From SYIM01 sp964581825 (GTDB lineage Bacteria > Pseudomonadota > Gammaproteobacteria > Burkholderiales > Burkholderiaceae_E), in assembly GCA_964581825.1 (NCBI GenBank), contig CAZORB010000186.1:1-7359 (forward strand): a DNA stretch of 7,359 nucleotides. The letters run 5' to 3'. The notes beneath the pieces are model-generated. The model did not search any database. It saw only the letters and a program-made list of their open reading frames with translations, and had not been told where the DNA came from. This document shows positions 1 to 6,101 of the stretch, piece after piece. Made by a program: the position numbers and the translations under genes. Positions within the stretch are counted from its first letter, which is position 1. Each line of letters opens with the position of its first letter.

Positions 1-12
1 CTGGAGTCTGCG

Positions 13-537
13 ATGGCTGTTGCCGAACCCCCCTTCACCATCGAGCGCCGGGACGGTGACTTTGAACTGCGCGACTACCCGGGTTTTGTTGTAGCAGAGA
101 CTCGCGTCGAGGGCAGTTTCGACGAGGCAAGCCGTGCAGGCTTTCGCCGCGTCGCCAATTACATTTTCGGCGGCAATGTGGGACCCGATGGAAAGCCGAC
201 CAAGATCGCCATGACGGCTCCGGTCACTGTAGAGCCCGCTGGCGGAGACCAGTGGCGCCTGCACTTCGTGATGCCTGACGATGTACGTTCAACCGGCCTG
301 CCGAAGCCGGCCGATTCGTCGGTGAATCTTCGCGAGGTGCCGCGGCACCGAATGGCAGTGGTGCGATTTGGCGGTTTCACCACCGAAGCATCGATTAGCG
401 AGCATACGGCCAAGCTCCGGGACTGGATTGCAACACAAGGTTTGCAATCTGCGGGCGAGCCCCAAATTGCGCGCTACAACGATCCCTTTACGCTGCCTTG
501 GAATCGACGTAACGAAATCATGATTCCCGTGCGCTAA
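13..537 (+). CDS. SOUL family haem-binding protein
   Basis: A 174-residue protein of the SOUL/HBP family, whose members bind haem or other tetrapyrroles; the physiological role in bacteria is not settled. Family hallmarks are visible: the N-terminal stretch with DYPGFVVAET (about 21-30), a helix leading into YIFGGN (50-55), the signature KIAMTAPV (64-71), and a C-terminal ARYNDPFTLPWNRRNEIMIP segment (153-172). No signal peptide or membrane segment is seen from this start, so a cytoplasmic location is inferred. A GGAG at 3-6, six bases before the ATG, supports the start. However, the frame stays open to the window edge, so an N-terminal extension, such as the export signal some relatives carry, cannot be excluded. 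It converges on the DUF2889 gene with a 9-nt gap. Family assignment is firm; the biological role is not. Confidence 0.92.
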   Translation: MAVAEPPFTIERRDGDFELRDYPGFVVAETRVEGSFDEASRAGFRRVANYIFGGNVGPDGKPTKIAMTAPVTVEPAGGDQWRLHFVMPDDVRSTGLPKPADSSVNLREVPRHRMAVVRFGGFTTEASISEHTAKLRDWIATQGLQSAGEPQIARYNDPFTLPWNRRNEIMIPVR

Positions 538-546
538 CGGTTCATC

Positions 547-1170
547 TCAGGCAGTTTTCGAGTCAGACGAAGCGCCAAACAGCGCATCGGCACGCTGCGC
601 CTCAGCGTTTTGCCCCCCCGTGTAGAACGCGGGAAAGTTCAGCGCAACAATGCCGCGATCGGCCGCATAGGCAGTGCAGCTGTCCACTTTGAGCGGCTTA
701 CCCGATGGGTCGAGTCTGGGAGGGCGTGCCAGTCGCACCTCGGCGATGGTCTGGAACGCCGCAGTTCCCATTGGAACCAATAGCTCCATGATGTGCGTAC
801 AGGCAGCGCTTCCGCCCAACCTGCGCTTAACCTCATTGCTCCAGCCCGCCGCAATGCGCACGCCAATCATGCGCTCGAGATTCACGCCCCCCTCGCGGCA
901 CACCGGATAGGGCGTTGAGTCACTGACCGACTCAATCTCGCGAACCACCAGGTCGGTGTCCACCGCGATGCGAACCCACATGTCGTGCACCAGTTCGCCT
1001 GACTTCACCTGGCGATCCCCCGATGGCGGTGAGAACGGCAGATCTTTGCTGTCGCTCACTCGCCCTTCGATCTCGTAGAGCCCATCCTGTCGGTGATACC
1101 CGCGCATCGAGATGGTGCGCAGATGCACCGGGCGGCGACCGAGCGATGCAGGACGTTCAGGCAGTGGCAT
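547..1170 (-). CDS. DUF2889 domain-containing protein
   Basis: A 207-residue protein matching the DUF2889 family, which to my knowledge has no assigned function. Family-like features in order: RRPVH (12-16), RGYHRQDGLYEIEGRVSDSK (23-42), HDMWVRIAVDTD (62-73), a PVCREGG segment (89-95), GGSAACTHIMELL (119-131), AFQT (138-141), and DSCTAYAADRG (163-173) followed by ALNFPAF near the end. C91, C124, H126, E129 and C165 are polar residues that could form a metal or active site, but this is inference. There is no signal peptide or transmembrane segment. It is the last gene of the cyclase/FAA-hydrolase operon. Its ATG lies 15 nt after the FAA-hydrolase stop, and a GAAGGG Shine-Dalgarno (1180-1185, nine bases before the ATG) directly abuts that stop, so coupled expression is likely. 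It probably serves the same pathway as its two neighbours. Confidence 0.9.
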   Translation of the reverse strand: MPLPERPASLGRRPVHLRTISMRGYHRQDGLYEIEGRVSDSKDLPFSPPSGDRQVKSGELVHDMWVRIAVDTDLVVREIESVSDSTPYPVCREGGVNLERMIGVRIAAGWSNEVKRRLGGSAACTHIMELLVPMGTAAFQTIAEVRLARPPRLDPSGKPLKVDSCTAYAADRGIVALNFPAFYTGGQNAEAQRADALFGASSDSKTA

Positions 1171-1185
1171 GGCGCGTCACCCTTC

Positions 1186-2121
1186 TTATTTGACGATGCG
1201 GTTTCTGAGCACGCCGATTCGCTCGATCTCAAGTTCCACCAGATCGCCCGGCTCGAGAAACCGATCAATTTCGAGGCCGCAACCCGTGCCCACCGTGCCC
1301 GAGGCGATCACCTCGCCGGGGTGCAGCGTTTCTGATTGCGAGATGAACGCGAGGATATCGGGAAAGCGGTGATGCATGCCCGATGAGTTTCCGCCACCGC
1401 GCCGCTCGCCATTGACCCTTACTTCCATGGACAGCGTATGGGGGTCACCGATTTCATCTGTGGTCACAACCCAGGGCCCCAGAACATTCCCGGTATCAAA
1501 GTCTTTCCCCTTCATGGGCCCCATGCCCAGCGGACGCTCAATCATCTGAACATCACGCGCGGAAAAATCATTGAAGATCGTGAAGCCGAAAATGTGGGAC
1601 ATCGCCTGATCACGGCCAATATCGCGGCCGCGCTGCCCGATCACACAGGCCAACTCCAGTTCGTAATCCATCAACTCCGAGAACGGCGGCCACTGCACAT
1701 CGGTCTCGTGTCCCACCACGCTCATGCGATTGCACTTGTACCAGGTGGGCCGCTGGTACCAAACTGGCGAGATGGGCATTGAGGGTTTGCCCGTGCGCTT
1801 TTCCCAGGTCTTCATCGCATTGAGCAGATGCGCTTCGAACACCAGGCAGTCGCGCATCTGACGCGGCTCGGGCAATGGCGACAACAGACGCGTGGCAGCC
1901 AGCGGCTGCGCATAACTCGTGGACCATTGACGCTCTACGCTGCGGGCAACATCGAGGGCTTGCTGGCCGGCCTCGATCAGGTGAAGCATCGAGGCAAAGG
2001 CAGGACTCGCGGTACCCGCGGCTTCCGCGGCCTGTTGAAGATCGAGCACCTGGCCGCGATTGGTATCGACGATTCCCACGGCTTGAGCGCCGCCTGCGCG
2101 GACGAAGGTGGCGAGCTTCAT
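1186..2121 (-). CDS. Fumarylacetoacetate (FAA) hydrolase family protein
   Basis: A 311-residue cytoplasmic enzyme of the FAA-hydrolase superfamily. Members use a divalent metal to cleave C-C bonds, hydrate or decarboxylate keto-enol acids in aromatic and organic-acid breakdown. The core fold begins near residue 85. Residues visible include PTWYKCNRMSVVGH (125-138), the acidic metal-ligand stretch DYELELACVIG (152-162, E154 and E156), the third ligand in FNDFSARDVQ (183-192, D185), MKGKDFDTGNVLGPWVVT (203-220), and the C-terminal HPGEVIASGTVGTGCGLEID (267-286). The N-terminal 80 residues resemble the cap region of longer family members. The frame could extend 25 codons upstream, but ATG 2121 is preferred: MKLATF is the usual family start, and a GAGGA (2131-2135) sits nine bases ahead. 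That site overlaps the last codons of the cyclase gene, which implies translational coupling. The exact substrate cannot be read from the sequence; fumarylpyruvate-, acylpyruvate- or 2-oxo-hept-ene-dioate-type substrates are all possible. Confidence 0.93.
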   Translation of the reverse strand: MKLATFVRAGGAQAVGIVDTNRGQVLDLQQAAEAAGTASPAFASMLHLIEAGQQALDVARSVERQWSTSYAQPLAATRLLSPLPEPRQMRDCLVFEAHLLNAMKTWEKRTGKPSMPISPVWYQRPTWYKCNRMSVVGHETDVQWPPFSELMDYELELACVIGQRGRDIGRDQAMSHIFGFTIFNDFSARDVQMIERPLGMGPMKGKDFDTGNVLGPWVVTTDEIGDPHTLSMEVRVNGERRGGGNSSGMHHRFPDILAFISQSETLHPGEVIASGTVGTGCGLEIDRFLEPGDLVELEIERIGVLRNRIVK

Positions 2122-2126
2122 TGGGA

Positions 2127-2903
2127 TTAATCCTCGAAGATCGCAACCGCTCGGGTGAAACCCGCCGAGCCGCCGCGAACCTTCACTGGAAAACACGAAA
2201 TCGTGAAACCGTGCGAGGGGAGCACCTCAAGGTTGTGCATCTTCTCGATATGGCAGTAGCCGATTTCACGACCAGCCTTGTGTCCCTCCCAGATCACTTT
2301 CACATCTCGAGTGGCCTCATACGACTTCGCCATGTGTTTGAAATGCGCATCCCATGACCAGCAATCGGTGCCCGTGACGCGCACGCCGCGCGTCGTGAGA
2401 TAGAGCGTCGCCTCGCGTCCCATGCCGCATCCGGCCTCAACATAGTCGGGATCACCGAAGCGCTTGCCGGCAGAGGTGTTGATCACCACGATGTCGAACG
2501 GCTTGAGCTCATGCCCGATTCTCGCAAGCTCGTTCTCAACATCGGCTGCCTGCACCACATAGCCATCAGGAAAGTGCCGGAAGTCGAGTTTCACGCCGCG
2601 GCCATAGAACCACTCAAGGGGAATCTGGTCGATGGTGGCGGCTGGTTTGCCGCGATCCATCGTCGAGGCGAAATGCCACGGTGCATCAACATGCGTACCG
2701 TTATGCGTGTTCACCTTCAAAAACTCAATCGCGTAGCCTTCGCCGTCAATCAGTTCGTCGGGCTGCAGGTCGGTGTAACGCTTGGCCACCAGCGGAGCGG
2801 TTTCCTTGTGTGTGCGGTACTCGATGCTCGGTTCCAGGCCCGGCGGGTCTGAGCGAACATCGTTTTCGATGGGTACCGAGAGATCGACAAAGCGTCGGGC
2901 CAT
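2127..2903 (-). CDS. Cyclase family protein (metal-dependent hydrolase, kynurenine formamidase/isatin hydrolase type)
   Basis: A 258-residue enzyme of the cyclase family (Pfam Cyclase, which includes bacterial kynurenine formamidase and isatin hydrolase). The metal-binding signature HxGTHxDxPxH is intact as HNGTHVDAPWH (67-77). The second active-site segment is present as YCHIEKMHNLEVLP (216-229), in which H218 and E220 are the likely catalytic pair. FVDLSVPI at the N-terminus (5-12) is also typical. The expected reaction is hydrolysis of a cyclic amide, lactone or N-formyl bond; the substrate here is unknown. No signal peptide is seen, so it is probably cytoplasmic. ATG 2903 is chosen because an AAGGAG (2913-2918) lies nine bases upstream and the family start begins there; a frame reaching 2957 would run through the control-region dyad. 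It is the first gene of a three-gene operon, and its stop lies 5 nt before the FAA-hydrolase start. No kynureninase or tryptophan 2,3-dioxygenase gene lies in the window, which weakens a tryptophan-pathway assignment. Confidence 0.93.
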   Translation of the reverse strand: MARRFVDLSVPIENDVRSDPPGLEPSIEYRTHKETAPLVAKRYTDLQPDELIDGEGYAIEFLKVNTHNGTHVDAPWHFASTMDRGKPAATIDQIPLEWFYGRGVKLDFRHFPDGYVVQAADVENELARIGHELKPFDIVVINTSAGKRFGDPDYVEAGCGMGREATLYLTTRGVRVTGTDCWSWDAHFKHMAKSYEATRDVKVIWEGHKAGREIGYCHIEKMHNLEVLPSHGFTISCFPVKVRGGSAGFTRAVAIFED

Positions 2904-2932
2904 TTGAGCGGACTCCTTGAACGAAACGGTTG

Positions 2933-2960
2933 GCCTTGGGAGAACAAGCCTCGCCAAGGC
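2933..2960. promoter_or_regulatory. 7-bp inverted repeat, candidate operator of the cyclase operon
   Basis: GCCTTGG (2933-2939) and its exact complement CCAAGGC (2954-2960) are separated by 14 bases. The arm centres are 21 bp apart, about two helical turns, as expected for a dimeric regulator binding one DNA face. The site lies 30-57 bp before the cyclase ATG in the divergent region shared with the hemerythrin gene. In RNA it could instead form a leader hairpin with a 14-nt loop. No T-run follows it, so it is not a canonical terminator. The regulator is not in the window. Confidence 0.4.
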
Positions 2961-3063
2961 TCCAGGCGACGCGCGAGTCTAGTCTGGCGACTTGACCCAC
3001 CGCAAGGTCGATCAGTCCGTTTGGTGCGAACCTGACCGGCATCATGGGCTGAAGAGAAATCGG

Positions 3064-3639
3064 ATGAGACACGCCGCGCTGGCAATGATCCGCGACGAGC
3101 ATCAGGCGCTTGCCGCCATGCTCCGTTCGATGCTGATGCTGCTCGACAAGAGCAAAAAGGATCGCGTGCCGCCGCCGTTCGATGTGCTGCGTGCGATGCT
3201 GTTTTATATCGACGAATTTCCTGAGCGCTTACACCACGCACACGAAAGCAGGCTGCTGTTTCCGATGCTCAGGCAGGCAGCACCGTCGTTGGGGCCTACG
3301 CTAGACCGACTCGAATCTGACCACCACCAGGGCGAGGCCAACGTCCGCGAGTTGGGCCATCAGCTGTTGGCCTGGGAGGTTCTGGGGAACTCGCGGCGAG
3401 CGCCCTTCGAACAAAGCGCTCGAAGCTACGTAGACGCTTACATCAGGCACATGGCAACCGAGGAAAGCGAAGTGCTTCCCGCTGCGCTCGAACGCCTGTC
3501 GGATGAACAGTGGCAGGCGCTGGATCGGGCCTTCGAGGAAGGTGGCGACCCGTTGGCTGGAGCGCCACCGCCTGATGAGTACAAGCCCTTGTTTGAGCGA
3601 ATCGTGATGACCGCGCCCGCCCCGATCGGGCTTGGCTGA
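3064..3639 (+). CDS. Hemerythrin-domain (HHE) protein
   Basis: A 191-residue all-helical protein with a hemerythrin HHE cation-binding domain, which normally binds a di-iron centre that handles oxygen, NO or iron-related stress. Likely ligands, in helix order, are H13 in IRDEHQAL, a cluster H57/H58/H60/E61 in HHAHESRLLFP, H87/H88/E91 in SDHHQGE, and H129/E133 in RHMATEESEVLP. This spacing matches the family pattern of one His, HxxxE, H, and HxxxE in a four-helix bundle. The domain takes up residues 5-150; the tail (about 160-191) is rich in Pro and probably flexible. No signal peptide is seen. ATG 3064 is chosen over an upstream TTG (2992) because the domain begins immediately after it and GAAGAG (3051-3056) lies seven bases before it. 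The 24 extra upstream codons do not resemble the family. Its stop codon touches the stop of the convergent CBS gene. The function is inferred from the fold only; NO/oxygen sensing, detoxification and iron handling all remain open. Confidence 0.92.
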   Translation: MRHAALAMIRDEHQALAAMLRSMLMLLDKSKKDRVPPPFDVLRAMLFYIDEFPERLHHAHESRLLFPMLRQAAPSLGPTLDRLESDHHQGEANVRELGHQLLAWEVLGNSRRAPFEQSARSYVDAYIRHMATEESEVLPAALERLSDEQWQALDRAFEEGGDPLAGAPPPDEYKPLFERIVMTAPAPIGLG

Positions 3640-4083
3640 TCAGTACTCGACCGCGTGACCCTTGATGTAGGTCTCGAGGTATTTGATCAGTTCGCCCTGC
3701 TGCTGCATGATGTCCTTCACCACGTCACCAATCGAGACCATGCCCGTGACGCGACCGCTATCGATCACCGGCAGGTGACGAATGCTGCGCGTCATCATGA
3801 CCTTCATGCAGTGATCGATCGTGTGCTGCGGCGTCACCGTCACCGGTTCACGCGTCATGATTTCAGAGATCAGCATGCTGCCTGCATCGCGCCCGGGCAA
3901 AAGTACCCGAATCGCGCAGTCGCCCTGTGAGACGATGCCAATCAGCTGCTCATCATCGATCACCAGTACAGCGCGAACGCGCCGTTCGCGCATCATCTGA
4001 AGCGCTTCCAGCACGCTCGCGTCGGACCTAAGCGAGAACACTTCGCCTGTTTTACGGGCAATACATGATTTGACGGTCGACAT
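3640..4083 (-). CDS. CBS-domain pair protein
   Basis: A 147-residue protein made almost entirely of two CBS domains (about 8-62 and 72-130), a module that binds adenine nucleotides such as AMP, ATP or NAD and acts as an energy or redox sensor. Characteristic pieces are VLEALQMMRERRVRAVLVID (24-43) with LIGIVSQGD (47-55) in the first domain. In the second they are ISEIMTREPVTVTPQHTI (72-89), RHLPVID (102-108) and GMVSIGDVVKDI (114-125). There is no catalytic domain, membrane segment or signal peptide. ATG 4083 is preferred to an in-frame GTG at 4098 because the AGGAGA Shine-Dalgarno (4089-4094, five bases before the ATG) would otherwise lie inside the coding sequence. Stand-alone CBS pairs of this kind are common in proteobacteria and often stress-associated; the partner protein is unknown. 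It converges on the hemerythrin gene with no spacer. Confidence 0.93.
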   Translation of the reverse strand: MSTVKSCIARKTGEVFSLRSDASVLEALQMMRERRVRAVLVIDDEQLIGIVSQGDCAIRVLLPGRDAGSMLISEIMTREPVTVTPQHTIDHCMKVMMTRSIRHLPVIDSGRVTGMVSIGDVVKDIMQQQGELIKYLETYIKGHAVEY

Positions 4084-4336
4084 AGATATCTCCTGCACGG
4101 CGGGCCCTCTGATTCAAGTTGGACCGACCGCTGCACGGTCATGGAGCGAATCACTCGCTGAATGCCCGTAGGCTATCGGAAGCGTCGCGAAGTCGAGCTG
4201 AATCCCGATCAGGCCGTTCAGTCTTAGACGTCTGAATACGACTAAACCGCTGCGCTGAGTCAGGTCTTTCGCGGCGCTGGCGCAACACCCCAGGCTCGTG
4301 ATACACCATCGTTATTGGCTTTCGGAGGAGACACCC
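4084..4336. other. Divergent intergenic region between the CBS and Bug genes
   Basis: 253 nt with no gene that I can support. It must hold the promoters of the CBS gene (leftward) and the Bug-SDR pair (rightward), but no convincing sigma-70 -35/-10 pair is visible for either. Small dyads are present: GACCG-CTGCA-CGGTC (4126-4140), AGCGA-ATCAC-TCGCT (4145-4159) and the 8-bp palindrome AGACGTCT (4226-4233), the last inside outer arms TTCAG (4217-4221) and CTGAA (4232-4236). Any of these could be an operator, but such short dyads also arise by chance. Confidence 0.5.
4324..4330 (+). promoter_or_regulatory. Strong Shine-Dalgarno of the Bug gene
   Basis: GGAGGAG at 4324-4330 lies six bases before ATG 4337. 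It fixes the start of the Bug receptor over an in-frame upstream codon at 4298, which has no such site. The near-consensus match suggests efficient translation. Confidence 0.85.
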
Positions 4337-5296
4337 ATGACCTCACGACGACAGGCGCTGATAGCAGCCGGCACTGCTTTGCTGACCCCCACTGTTCGGT
4401 CCCAGGCGTATCCAACTCGCCCCATCCGCTACATCTGCCCCTGGCCTGCGGGCGGCTCAACCGATGTGGTCATGCGGGCAATCGGAGAAAGTGCGGGCCG
4501 GGCACTCGGCCAGCAGGTGGTCATCGAAAACAAGCCGGGCGCGGGCGGCTCTCTGGGCGCGGTTGAGTTGCTCTCGGCTCGCCCCGATGGCTATACGCTC
4601 GCCCAGCTCCCCCAGAGCGTGTTCCGTTTGCCCCATATGCAGAAAGTCCCCTTCAACACGCTGACCGATTTCACCTGGATTGCCTGCCTCACCGGTTACA
4701 CATTCGGCATGGTGGTTCGCTCAGACTCCAACATCACCAGCATTGCCGATCTGGTTGCCTGGGCGCGAAGCCGACCAGGCGAGTTCACGTATGGCTCCAC
4801 GGGTACCGGAACCAGTCCCCATCTCGCGGTGGAAGAGTTCGCGCAGCGTGCGGGTATCCAGCTCAACCACATTCCCTTCAAAGGCAACGCCGAAAACATG
4901 CAGGCCGTGCTGGGCGGTCATGTGATGGCAGCGAGTGACGCCACAGGCTGGGCGCCTCATGTCGAATCCGGCAGGCTGCGGCTACTTGCCACCTACGGCA
5001 GCCGACGAACCCGCCGCTGGCCGCAGGTACCAACGCTTGACGAGCTCGGATTCAAAACTGTTTCTGACTCGCCGTTCGGGGTCTGCGGCCCCAAGGGCAT
5101 GGACCCGGTCATTGTTCAAACGATCCATGACGCTTTCCGAAAAACGCTCGACGATCCCGCGGTACTGGCAAGTCTTGAGCGTTACGACCAGACCGTCATT
5201 TACAAGAACACCGCCGACTACACCCGATTCGCCCAACAAACCTTTGAAGCTGAGCGCGCCACCATCGAGCGGCTCGGACTTGCCCGGAAAGGCTGA
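4337..5296 (+). CDS. Bug-family (TctC) tripartite tricarboxylate transporter substrate-binding protein
   Basis: A 319-residue periplasmic solute receptor of the Bug/TctC family, whose members bind carboxylic acids and other small compounds for TTT transport or sensing. The N-terminus is an export signal with a twin-arginine-like SRRQAL (3-8), a short apolar stretch and a likely cleavage after RSQA (about 24). The mature protein begins YPTRPIRYICPWPAGGSTD (25-43), a family hallmark, followed by VIENKPGAGGSLGA (62-75), RPDGYTL (82-88), FTYGSTGTGTSPHL (150-163), IPFKGNAE (179-186) and VPTLDELGF (231-239). The length is normal for the family. No TctA or TctB membrane component lies in the window, so it may be one of the many orphan Bug receptors. 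The stop lies 5 nt before the SDR start, and the pair probably forms one transcript; the substrate may therefore also be the SDR substrate or a precursor of it. The ligand cannot be read from the sequence. Confidence 0.95.
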   Translation: MTSRRQALIAAGTALLTPTVRSQAYPTRPIRYICPWPAGGSTDVVMRAIGESAGRALGQQVVIENKPGAGGSLGAVELLSARPDGYTLAQLPQSVFRLPHMQKVPFNTLTDFTWIACLTGYTFGMVVRSDSNITSIADLVAWARSRPGEFTYGSTGTGTSPHLAVEEFAQRAGIQLNHIPFKGNAENMQAVLGGHVMAASDATGWAPHVESGRLRLLATYGSRRTRRWPQVPTLDELGFKTVSDSPFGVCGPKGMDPVIVQTIHDAFRKTLDDPAVLASLERYDQTVIYKNTADYTRFAQQTFEAERATIERLGLARKG

Positions 5297-5301
5297 TCAC
5301 G

Positions 5302-6069
5302 ATGACCTCATTTCACCTCACTCCTGCCCAAGGTGCCCGCGTACTGGTTGCTGGCGGATGCGGCGGCATTGGCCGGGAACTGGTTCGCGCGCTGCTCGAT
5401 CACGGCATCAAGGTGGCAATCTTTGATCTCCCCACCTCGGCTGAACGGCATCCACCGCCCGCTGGGGTAGCGCTGTTTACACTCGATGCGTCGCAGGCGC
5501 CATCGGTTGACGCCGCGTTTACGGCACTCGACGCGGTCTGGCCCGAGGGGTTTGACGGCTTCGTTAACCTGGTGGGTTTTGCTGCCGAGCGCATTCCGAT
5601 CGATCAGTTACCCATCACCGAATGGCAGCGTGTCGTGGATGGCAACCTGGGGGCAAGCTACCTGCTCAACCGTGCGGCCGTTCCGCGGCTTGCCCGAAAA
5701 GGCGGCGGGTCGGTCGTCAATGTCGCCTCCGGGCTCGCCACGCGTGTGATGCCTGGATTCGGGCCCTACTCGGCATCGAAGGCCGGGCTCATCGCACTGA
5801 CCAAAGCGGTAGCGGTCGAGAACGCGCCGGCCATTCGCGCCAATGCGGTTGCCCCCGCTGCGGTCGATACCGACTTCCTGGTGGGCGGCACCGGGCGGGA
5901 ACGCACCGAGTCGCACCTGGATCGCGAAAGCTATATGAAGCTGATTCCGTTGAGAAGGCTGGGCGTACCCGCCGATGTGGTGGGGCCGATCCTGTTTCTG
6001 CTGGGACCGGCCTCCGGCTACATGACGGGACAAACGCTCTATATCAACGGCGGAGCGTTAACGCCCTAG
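5302..6069 (+). CDS. Short-chain dehydrogenase/reductase (SDR), classical type
   Basis: A 255-residue classical SDR, expected to oxidise or reduce an alcohol/carbonyl group with NAD(P) in the cytoplasm. The glycine-rich cofactor motif is AGGCGGIG (17-24), with Ala in place of the usual first Thr. D42 at the end of the second beta strand (VAIFD) favours NAD(H) over NADP(H). The usual NNAG segment reads NLVG (89-92). The catalytic set is present: N115 (DGNLG), S143 (VNVASG), Y156 and K160 (YSASK). The C-terminal region has LRRLGVPADV (217-226) and MTGQTLYINGGALTP (241-255), typical of FabG-like SDRs. The start at 5302 has a modest GGAAAGG (5286-5292) nine bases upstream, inside the end of the Bug gene. 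Its pairing with a carboxylate receptor points to catabolism rather than fatty acid synthesis. The specific substrate is unknown. Confidence 0.94.
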   Translation: MTSFHLTPAQGARVLVAGGCGGIGRELVRALLDHGIKVAIFDLPTSAERHPPPAGVALFTLDASQAPSVDAAFTALDAVWPEGFDGFVNLVGFAAERIPIDQLPITEWQRVVDGNLGASYLLNRAAVPRLARKGGGSVVNVASGLATRVMPGFGPYSASKAGLIALTKAVAVENAPAIRANAVAPAAVDTDFLVGGTGRERTESHLDRESYMKLIPLRRLGVPADVVGPILFLLGPASGYMTGQTLYINGGALTP

Positions 6070-6076
6070 CGAGATC

Positions 6077-6101
6077 AACGCAGCACGGGGACTGTGGCGT
6101 T
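6077..6101. terminator. Possible hairpin between convergent SDR and dctP genes
   Basis: The 31-nt spacer between the two converging stops contains an imperfect hairpin. AACGC (6077-6081) and CAC (6084-6086) pair with GTG (6094-6096) and GCGTT (6097-6101), giving 8 bp, a two-base AG bulge and a 7-nt loop. It could slow transcription from both sides, but no T-tract follows on either strand, so it is not a canonical intrinsic terminator. Confidence 0.3.

Noticed and set aside
1610..2146. 178-codon open frame on the minus strand overlapping the FAA-hydrolase gene
   Set aside because: Arg/Ser-rich shadow frame of a high-GC gene with no recognisable motif; the overlapped frame encodes a clear FAA-hydrolase family protein.
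1875..2357. 160-codon open frame on the plus strand across the FAA-hydrolase/cyclase junction
   Set aside because: Antisense to two well-supported genes, compositionally odd, and no family resemblance.
2991..3063. Possible promoter for the hemerythrin gene beginning with TTGACC at 2992
   Set aside because: No acceptable -10 box lies 15-19 bp downstream, so a sigma-70 promoter cannot be supported.
2746..3241. Minus-strand open frames (2746-3102 and 2750-3241) spanning the control region
   Set aside because: They overlap the cyclase start and hemerythrin gene in other frames, and their Arg- and Ala-rich composition is typical of GC-driven spurious frames.
4092..4138. CTGCACGG direct repeat upstream of the CBS gene
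   Set aside because: Only eight bases and two copies, one overlapping the ribosome binding site; expected by chance in GC-rich DNA.
4935..5426. 163-codon open frame on the plus strand overlapping the Bug and SDR genes
   Set aside because: Shadow frame; both overlapped genes have strong family motifs and this one has none.
6055..6064. 10-bp palindrome GCGTTAACGC at the end of the SDR gene
   Set aside because: It encodes conserved C-terminal SDR residues, has no loop for an RNA hairpin, and is likely a by-product of codon choice.
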